Assembly (NCBI RefSeq): GCF_040954645.1
Contig: NC_092807.1
Coordinates: forward strand, 54,154,981 to 54,218,980
Length of the DNA stretch: 64,000 nucleotides
Origin: Diabrotica undecimpunctata
Taxonomy: Eukaryota > Arthropoda > Insecta > Coleoptera > Chrysomelidae
Reading direction: 5' to 3'
This document shows, one piece after another, positions 57,427 to 64,000 of this stretch. The notes beneath the pieces are model-generated. The model was given only the letters and a program-made list of their open reading frames with translations, did not search any database and was not told the origin of the DNA. Made by a program: the position numbers and the translations under genes. Positions within the stretch are counted from its first letter, which is position 1. Every line of letters begins with the position of its first letter.

Positions 57427-57770
57427 TGTCTTATGTGCTGCATCTGTTGCATGGATTGTCTTTTATGCATCAGCCGGCATATCTCCTTTACCGGTTTAGG
57501 GATGTTAGGATATTCTTTTAGTAGATTCATGAATGAATCTAGATTTCTGCTTACATCGTCTAGGAAGTCTATCAATTCGTTGGCTTGACTGCAAGTCCGT
57601 TTCTTGTGGCTATCGCTGCTCCTTGGGGAGGCCTTTCTTTTAAGGTAATTTCGCACGTCAGGGAGAGAATTCGTTCTCCTCCTGGCTTGGTCTGGTCTTC
57701 CCGGATTACCGCCCGGGTCGCACGCGGTTTTTTTTTGTACTTGACGTTGGATTTGACATATATATCCCAC
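57384..57770 (-). pseudogene. LINE F ORF1 N-terminal part in another frame
   Basis: The minus-strand reading shows RRTNSLPDVRNYLKRKASPR, SQANELIDFLDDVSRNLDSF and MQQMQHIRQWLQERSTEW, a hydrophilic, helix-prone region expected before the main gag. It overlaps the start of the 566-aa ORF in a different frame, so either a single-base indel split ORF1 or translation shifts frame here. An A-run in the coding strand (57726-57733 on the plus strand as Ts) is a candidate second slip, with MSNPTSSTKKN upstream. Confidence 0.6.
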
Positions 57771-58282
57771 GAGTAGCTAGGGAAATATAGTTCGGCCCCC
57801 ACAGAGCCCCGCTTGTGGAGGTAGGACTAAATACAATGGGGGGTCGCCAGGTACCCCAAGGGAACCGTTCGAGACCACGTATCGTATGGCCATGCATCCT
57901 TCGGCACGGTATCTAACACCTTAGCTTCCGGGTTTTTTTTCGCTGGTTTTCTCCATCGGTTTTTGGTGTGTGCAGGTATTCTCCTAGGGAAAGGATAAGG
58001 AAAAAAAAAATTAACAGGTATTAAAACGATGTAGATGATTGACAGCAAATAAATGATAATGTGGGAGAAAGGAGCAGCACTTGGATCTGGTTGCCGCTCC
58101 CTCCAGCGTCCGGCGGCGGTGTCCGGCGCTCACCCGGTGCACAGTCACCGGACGCTGTTCGCGTTTGGACTGAACTTAGCTTCATCAGTCGTGCTCCCCG
58201 GGATAACTCCCACAAAAGAGGGACCAAGACCAATTACTGAGCCCTTCCACATCGACAAGGTCATTACACAGTCCTGGAAGAG
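57771..58282 (-). other. LINE F 5' untranslated region
   Basis: GC-rich sequence between the target duplication and ORF1, with GGAGGGAGCGGC-type tracts near 58090-58110. R1-clade elements carry internal promoters here; no promoter motif was verified. Confidence 0.6.
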
Positions 58283-58295
58283 ACTTTTACCTACC
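58283..58295. repeat. Target-site duplication, right (LINE F)
   Basis: Exact repeat of 52128-52140. Confidence 0.92.
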
Positions 58296-58873
58296 TGAGC
58301 TCAATAATAAATGATAACAACAACATCAGTCAAGAAATACAAGCACGGATTCTTAGCGGTAATACGTGCTTTTATGCATACAAAGACTTAATGAAAAGTA
58401 AGTTACTGAATAAGCTGAGAATCTACAAAACAGTAATTAGACCAGTGGTCACATATGAATGTGAAACGTGGACCCTCTCAACCACTGATCAAAATCAACT
58501 GAGAATATTTGAGCGCAAAATACTAAGGAAGATATTTGGACCAACCCAATGCAGCGATAGTTCGTGGAGAATTAAAATGAACCACGAGTTGGATGAACTA
58601 ATGCAGAGTGCAGATATTGTCAGGTTTGTAAAGTCACAAAGACTAAACTGGCTTGGTCACCTAGAAAGAATGCCAGATAATCAAGCTGTAAAAGTAGTCC
58701 AGAGATGGAAGCCCCAAGGAAACAGAACAAGAGGAAGGCCCCGTAAAAGATGGATAGACGACGTAGAGAGGGATCTTAAAACCATGAACATCAGGCAGTG
58801 GCGAAGGAAAGTATCCGACAGAGCAGAATGGAAGAACATTGTTAAGCAGGCCAAGACTCACAAAGGGTTGTAG
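58296..58873 (+). pseudogene. LINE E RT, C-terminal part
   Basis: Open reading from SSIINDNNNISQEIQARILS through KLRIYKTVIRPVVTYECETW, LRIFERKILRKIFGP, QRLNWLGHLERMPDNQAVKV and RTRGRPRKRWIDDVERDL to KQAKTHKGL, stop at 58873. This is the standard C-terminal end of an insect RTE-like RT. It has no stops but is only the 3' quarter of the protein; the rest lies before 52140 or is lost. Confidence 0.88.
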
Positions 58874-58898
58874 CGCCATTAGAAGAAGAAGAAGAAGA

Positions 58899-58912
58899 AG
58901 TTAAACTTCTTG
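58899..58912. repeat. Target-site duplication, right (LINE E)
   Basis: Exact repeat of 51965-51978. Confidence 0.9.
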
Positions 58913-59791
58913 ACGGGGAGTTTAAACCTTTAACATAGTCTGTGATAAATATGAAAGAAAATTGAAAAAACTGTACTGGCGAAATTATGCGACCGTGGTG
59001 AAACTATTGTAGCGATTTATATAGAAACAACGAGACCACAGCAGAAAATTGTCCTCCCACTGCCCTAGAAAATCTACTGTCTTGCTTTCTAAAGTAAAGG
59101 ATGCAATTAAATCCCTATAGAGAAGTACAATCACGAATGTTTTTTCAAGTAGTTTTGATATTTACGTCGAAGATGGTAAGTAATTAAATCTTTATGACGA
59201 ACATATTGAGGAAGATCTGGAGGTAACGAATCACTACGAATCTTTGGAATTCTCTGAAGGTAAAGAACTAGTTGATCTTGAAAGACAAGAAAACTTTCGA
59301 AACAAATGACCAATATTTTCATCAAAAACTAAAATCAAAGTTGAGTATTGTCACTTAGTCCAACGGAGTGACTTAAATTGACAAAAAAGCACGTTCACTT
59401 CTTCATGCTTGGAAATTGTATTTTCCGGACTTCACACTCTAAGAAATAGATCTACGCAAAAATAGTCTGCTTGCAAACCTTGCAAAAACTAGAAATAAAT
59501 AATATGCAGGATATACAAACGTGGTGAAAAACAAGGCAGTATATTGGATCTCGTGTATTTGCCAGGCGTTCTGCATTTATCCCTAAATTTAAAGGACTTA
59601 TGGATGCAAAGGTACAGGAGTAGAATTTTTTCAACTTACCATGGGTATTTAATCGTTTTTAGCTTCTACTGAGGGCTTTAAAGTTTGATAATGTGAATGA
59701 CAAAAAATGTAGTAAACAGTTTGGTATTTTAGCTCACTGTAAAAAAATCTTTAACGATTTTGTTTATAGATGTAGAAGGAATTGCAGCGTT
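58913..59791. other. Gene-free intronic stretch
   Basis: No gene supported. A minus-strand reading with LPPDLPQYVRHKDLITYHL (59325-59131) looks protein-like but matches no family I know. Confidence 0.4.
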
Positions 59792-59802
59792 TCTGAATTT
59801 TT
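59792..59802. repeat. Target-site duplication, left (LINE C)
   Basis: TCTGAATTTTT, repeated exactly at 60784-60794. Confidence 0.88.
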
Positions 59803-60783
59803 CTTCTTCTTAAAGTGCCTATCCGTTCCGGATGTTGGCGATCATCACGGCTATCTTTACTTTATTTATTGCAGCGCGGAACAGTTCAGTGGTAGACGTG
59901 TTATACCACTTTCGTAAATTTTGAAGCCAGGAAATGCGTCTTCTTCCCGGTTCTTCTCTTACCATTTACTTTCCCTTGGAGAATCAGCTGGAGAAGGCCG
60001 TAAAGTTTTTGATTTCTCATTACATGTCCTAGATATTTCAACTTTTTAGTTTTGACGGTCATGAGAATTTCACATTCTTTCCCCATTCTACGCAGGACCT
60101 CCACATTAGTAACTCTGTCAACCCAGGATATACGTAAGATGTGCCTATAAGATCACATTTCGAAAGCTTCGAGCCGATTCATAGATGCAACAGTCAGTGT
60201 CCATGCTTCCATTCCGTAGAGTAGAACTGTGAATATGTAGCAGTTCAATAGACGGCATTTTGTTTTTAATGATATGTCTCGACTGTTGAAAATGGTTCTC
60301 ATTCTAACGAATGCTGCTTTTGCTTTTATTATTCGCTGTTTAATTTCTGTTGAGTGGTCCCATTGGCTATTTAAATTGGTGCCTAGATATGTATATTGCC
60401 CGACTCTTTCGATATTCTGTTGGTTGATTGTAAGTTGAGCGTTTAGTATTGGTTTTTTACTAATTGTCATAAATTTGGTTTTCTTTATGTTAAGAGCTAG
60501 TCCGTATCTGTTGCTGACTTCTGTTATGCGATTTGTTAATATCTGTAAGTCATTCAGATTATCGGCAAAAACTATAGTGTCATCTGCATATCTAATGTTA
60601 TTCAACCATTCATCGTTTATTAGTATTCCTTTCGCACAACCGTCTAAAGCTTCCTTAAATACCCATTCAGAATAAATGTTGAACAACAATGGAGAAAAAA
60701 TACAGCCCTGTCGTACTCCACGTTCTATTGCAATTTTATCAGTTAACTGGTCTTCTATTTTGATTTTGGCCGTTTGATTGTAG
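59803..60783 (-). mobile_element. RTE-like LINE C, 5'-truncated copy
   Basis: A third near-identical member of the LINE A family. It encodes LLFNIYSEWVFKEALDG, IRYADDTIVFADN (active site intact) and the C-terminal region. A TGA replaces Trp at 60151 (EM-stop-SYRH) and a small insertion near 59955 shifts the frame (GKRRTGKKTHF in place of GKRGPGRRRISW). Flanked by an exact 11-bp duplication. Confidence 0.92.
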
Positions 60784-60794
60784 TCTGAATTTTT
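60784..60794. repeat. Target-site duplication, right (LINE C)
   Basis: Exact repeat of 59792-59802. Confidence 0.88.
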
Positions 60795-61162
60795 AACGAA
60801 TAATAAATTGCTAGAATAATTTCGTGGCAGATGTGAATTTTTGTAGTTTATTCCACATAATTATGTCGGCGAAGTATGGATTAAAAATTTTAGCAGTACT
60901 CGATTCTTAAAAATTTTGTACAAATAATTTGGTTTCGATTAAGTAACACCTCTTTTTCTGTCTTAAAAATCTTAATTTAGACAATTTCTGGAATAGTTGG
61001 TTCACATCAATACCTTTGGCACCTAAGTTACTCCAAAACCACAACCTAACCTTAGTAGGGACTCTACGACAAAATACACGTAAAATTCCTGAATTTTATT
61101 TAGCAAAACTAAAAAAAAAAACGAATTAGTGTAATATAAACCCAAGCCAAATAAAATATGTA
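60795..61162. other. Gene-free intronic stretch
   Basis: Nothing recognised, except that it leads into a piggyBac-like fragment. Confidence 0.45.
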
Positions 61163-61414
61163 GTGCTAATGCTCTTAACAATGCATTATACAGGTGAGAT
61201 CCACAGAAACTTAGACAGTAAGTGCAAACATGCTATAATAACATTTTACAACAGTATTAAGGAAGAAATGGACGTAGTGGATAAACTAAAGAGAAATTGG
61301 ACAGAAGGACGGTATTATTTACTTCGTTTGAAGTACCAGAAACTGAATTCACTACGAATTTTGACCAGGATGAACGGCGTGTGGAATGCAATTTTATATT
61401 CCCTTGCCGAGTAA
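61163..61414 (+). pseudogene. piggyBac-like transposase fragment
   Basis: The plus strand has KCKHAIITFYNSIKEEMDVVDKL, which matches the piggyBac segment KP.II.FYN.TKGGVD.VD.L close to the third catalytic Asp. Only about 25 residues support it; the remainder is degenerate. Confidence 0.5.
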
Positions 61415-61733
61415 TTTATCCAGCTGTTTGTTTCGCAAATTTTAGGAAACACAGTGGTTAAGATTTGAATTCGGTTTCGCTAAGTAGAAATCGTTTGATT
61501 TCTCTTTGTGTTAAAGAGAAATTATTCAAATAGTTTTGTCTCAAAAAACTTGCAGTTGGTCTCTTACAATATTCTTTTCCATGTTTTATATTGCAGGTAT
61601 AAATATTCAAACATAGTATCAAGTAAAAACTAACGACTACAAAGCACGCCAAAAATATTTAAAAATTCTTGTGAAAGAGCTGATACGTGAACATTTGGAA
61701 TGTCGACGAAAAATAGTTACTCTTCCAGTAAAG

Positions 61734-62892
61734 ACTATAGCGGGATAAGATGGTCAAAAGTGCCCCCGCACCGATCAGCACCGCGACTTTTTTCGACTTT
61801 ATTTTTTTCTAAATGCAGTTTTTTTTAAATCTGAAAAAATTCATGAAGATGTATCTTTTAAATACAAAATAGCATGATTTTTTTCAAATTTTTATATCGA
61901 AAATTGAGCTCAGGAAAAATCATTGAAATTTTCAATAATGTCTTAGGTTATGTTAATAATTTTTGGCTAACTTTTAAATAGTAATTTTTTATGTAGTTTT
62001 TTTTTCGTTCTTTTAAATGGCCAAGGCAAAATTTTCTGAGCGGAAAGCATCGAAAAATAAAAAAAAAATGTTTTTTTACTCATTTATTTGCACATAACCT
62101 CCAAACTCAGTTGATAATTCAATATTTTTTCTTTCGCATTATCACATTCTTTTGTAAAGTCCCCATTTAACTATTTCATAAAGATAAAATTCGAAAATAC
62201 CACGTTTTTTATCCTCTTCGAACTTTTTTTTAACTTACCTCAAAATCCGATAGTTAGATGTATGCTTTTCCATCCATTTTCTTACGGGCTATGAACCATC
62301 ATTGTTAAAATAATCATTTTTAACTTACAAGCTTACTTGTCTTTTTGTTTCTTCGATAGTCAAAAGTCGATTTTAATAATTTGGAAGAAAAATATTAAAA
62401 AATGTCTAATTACCAACTGAGTTTTGAGGTTATGTGCAAATAAATGAGTAAAAAAACATTTTTTTATTTATCGATGCTTTCCGCTCAGAAATTGAAAATT
62501 CTGCCTTGGCCTTTTAAAGAAACCAAAAAAAAAATACATAAAAAATTACTATTTTCAAAGGTTAGCCAAAAATTATTAACATAACCTAAGAAATTATTGA
62601 AAATTTTAATGATTTTTCCGGAGCTCAATTTTCAATATAAACATTTGAAAAAAATCAGGCTATTTTGTATTTAAAAGATACATCTTTTAGAATTTTTTTA
62701 GATTTTTTAAAGCAAAATTTCGTAAAGAAAAGAATAAAGTATAAAAAAGCTCCTTTTTTAGATATAAGAGGTTCTATGGGCTCTGGGAAGCTAAAAATTT
62801 GTATGAAGTCATGTTTTTATATGCTTTATTAAAAGCACAAATTGCGGTGCCAATCGATGCGGGGGCACTTAACCATATTCTCAAGCTATAGC
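61734..62892. mobile_element. Non-autonomous foldback element with long TIRs
   Basis: The left end CTATAGCGGGATAAGATGGT and the inverse of the right end (CTATAGCTTGAGAATATGGT) agree, followed by shared GTGCCCCCGC. Left arm 61734-62130 pairs with right arm 62388-62892, the right being longer by an insertion of about 100 bases. Sequence between is AT-rich without ORFs. The edges do not reveal a clear target duplication. Family unknown. Confidence 0.8.
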
Positions 62893-63445
62893 CTTTAATG
62901 AACCGTATACAGCAAAATTTTACAAAATCGTGGTAAAGGATCTACAGCGGAAAAAAGTCAAGTTTATCCTGGAAGTTGCAAATTCTGTTCTTGGAAAAAA
63001 AAACAGAAAAAGAAAAACTCAATGTAAACAGTGGCAAACCTCTATTTGTAAACAACACTTATTCGTATTAAGCTGTAAAGAATAAAAATAATAAATATTA
63101 AACATCCTAGATATCTAATAGTTTTATTTTTAAGATAATTTCTTGTCAGGTGATTATCTATACAAAAAAGGATTATATTATGTAATAAATTTCAAATAAA
63201 TTGTGCTCAGTATTACTTATCTTAGCATTAGTTGTGTTAGATATTATCTATTTATTGTTTAATATCTATTTTCTTTAATATTATTATTCTGGATACCTGG
63301 ATAACTGGATTTTTTTATAAAACCATGTCCGTTAAAATTATTAAGAACGACCTGGTCCTTTTGACCGTCCACGTGTAGCCACGTTACTTTTCAATATGAG
63401 TGTTTAGCCGAGTTAAGTGTTATACAAAATTATAAATTATTTTAG
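62893..63445. other. End of host intron 3, no gene
   Basis: AT-rich; nothing recognised up to the acceptor of the last exon. Confidence 0.5.
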
Positions 63446-63646
63446 GTATACATCTACAAGGGATTTAACACCTCCAAAAATTTCGAAAAATTTTATGTCA
63501 CCAGACCAGTGTTCATATACAAAGGAAATGAATCTGAATACACGTTTAGAGTAGGTTCAGTATCCTACGACCATGAATATCGATCAATGTTAACAAATCC
63601 AATTTTTGCAGATGTCTATGGCGAGGTTCACGAATTTGAATCCTGA
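63446..63646 (+). CDS. Host gene, terminal exon 4: end of the last FN3 domain, stop
   Basis: The acceptor TTATTTTAG ends at 63445 and phase 0 joins the DRLYYE segment of exon 3 to VYIYKGFNTSKNF. The exon encodes 66 residues, including NESEYTFRVGSVSYDHEY (the FN3 G strand region) and NPIFADVYGEVHEFES, then TGA at 63644-63646. In remembered human SORL1 the matching position runs on into a transmembrane helix and a sorting tail; here translation stops after about a dozen residues. The product, or this isoform, would be soluble unless an alternative downstream exon exists outside the window. Confidence 0.82.
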   Translation, partial: VYIYKGFNTSKNFEKFYVTRPVFIYKGNESEYTFRVGSVSYDHEYRSMLTNPIFADVYGEVHEFES

Positions 63647-63691
63647 GAATACAACTTTATGCGAAACTCTGTATTGTGATATATTTTTTTT

Positions 63692-63697
63692 AATAAA
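63692..63697 (+). promoter_or_regulatory. Polyadenylation signal of the host gene
   Basis: AATAAA 46 bases after the stop codon, consistent with a short 3' untranslated region. A second ATAAAA lies near 63872. Confidence 0.6.
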
Positions 63698-64000
63698 TCT
63701 TAAAAAACTTTTTTAATTTAATTAATTAAAAAATAGTCTTTATGCACCTGAAAATCGCTACTTTGTAGATTACCAATCATATTGAAATGACTTTTAATAC
63801 CAATTTTAAAACCCCATCAAATGTAATTTATTTTTATATCCCTGTAAAAAAAATTATTTTTCTTTTTGTTATAATAAAACTGAAATTCTATAATCCGCAA
63901 CTTAATATTTAGCTAAAATTAATCTGCTTATTGGGTAGTTAATCATGAAGCGTCCCGAGAACACATTATCTCTGATACTACACTTATAGGATTTGGAAGA
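63698..64000. other. 3' flank of the host gene, no further gene seen
   Basis: AT-rich sequence to the window edge without recognised features. Confidence 0.5.

Larger units (their letters stand above)
52141..58282 (-). mobile_element. Full-length R1-clade LINE F (6.1 kb) with poly(A) tail
   Basis: On the minus strand this element has a GC-rich 5' region (58282-57771), a gag-like ORF1, an intact ORF2 and a 3' region ending in 18 As (poly-T at 52141-52158). A 13-bp exact target duplication flanks it. It inserted into LINE E, in the opposite orientation, and so is the younger of the two. Its higher GC content than the AT-rich surroundings and its intact ORF2 point to recent activity. Confidence 0.93.
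51979..58898 (+). mobile_element. RTE-like LINE E, split by the R1-clade LINE F
   Basis: LINE E is 5'-truncated and has two pieces, 51979-52140 and 58296-58898, ending in a (GAA)n tail. A 14-bp duplication flanks the whole. The RT reads ESKTKYMECTQSNEHEN ... STFTYL in the left piece and continues SSIINDNNNISQEIQ in the right piece, in frame once LINE F and one copy of its duplication are removed. Confidence 0.92.
44541..63445 (+). other. Host intron 3 (about 19 kb, phase 0)
   Basis: Starts GTAATAATAT at 44541 and ends ATTATTTTAG at 63445. Contains the elements listed between these points. Confidence 0.8.

Noticed and set aside
59131..59325. Minus-strand 64-codon frame with LPPDLPQYVRHKDL
   Set aside because: It looks protein-like but matches no family I know and has no splice or repeat context, so it is only noted.
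1..64000. CRISPR arrays, operons, ribosome binding sites, phage or plasmid functions
   Set aside because: The window is eukaryotic: spliced host exons, LINEs and LTR elements; no such prokaryotic structure was seen.

Overview
The window looks like insect nuclear DNA. It has GT-AG introns tens of kilobases long, (TA)n microsatellites and a dense mix of insect-type transposons: Penelope-like, R1-, Jockey- and I-clade LINEs, RTE-like LINEs, BEL/Pao, piggyBac, Harbinger, pogo and Tc1/mariner relatives. A repeat-rich beetle genome is my best guess, but that is inference. I see no bacterial genes, CRISPR arrays, rRNA or tRNA.

One host gene, on the + strand, spans the window. Four exons (221-488, 17540-17793, 44253-44540, 63446-63646) join in frame with intron phases 1, 0 and 0 and encode about three fibronectin type III domains. 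They resemble the last FN3 domains of the sorting receptor SORL1/SorLA. The last exon ends in TGA just after the final FN3 strand, with AATAAA about 45 bases later and no transmembrane segment. The four exons total 1011 bases; almost everything else is intron, largely made of transposons.

Intron 1 (489-17539) holds a mariner-type relic, a Penelope-like element folded into an inverted repeat with 1.3-kb arms and hammerhead ribozyme cores, an unclassified CGGQ-motif transposon gene, an I-clade LINE relic, and a Jockey LINE split by a Tc1/mariner-like transposon with 509-bp terminal inverted repeats. Intron 2 (17794-44252) holds a second mariner-like element, the 3' half of a BEL/Pao element with its LTR, a pogo-like relic, an RTE-like LINE (31475-34250) with an 11-bp target duplication, piggyBac relics, and a Harbinger element (36432-39752) that carries an antisense MADF gene, itself hit by a LINE. 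Intron 3 (44541-63445) holds LINE tails, an 81-bp-arm hairpin, a degenerate R1-like LINE, a piggyBac relic with palindromic repeats, a nearly intact 6.1-kb R1-clade LINE inserted inside another LINE, and a long foldback element.

Most element genes are broken by stops or frameshifts. The clear exception is the 963-codon ORF2 of the R1-clade LINE at 52141-58282. Insertion order can be read in several places from target-site duplications and from host reading frames that resume across an insertion.
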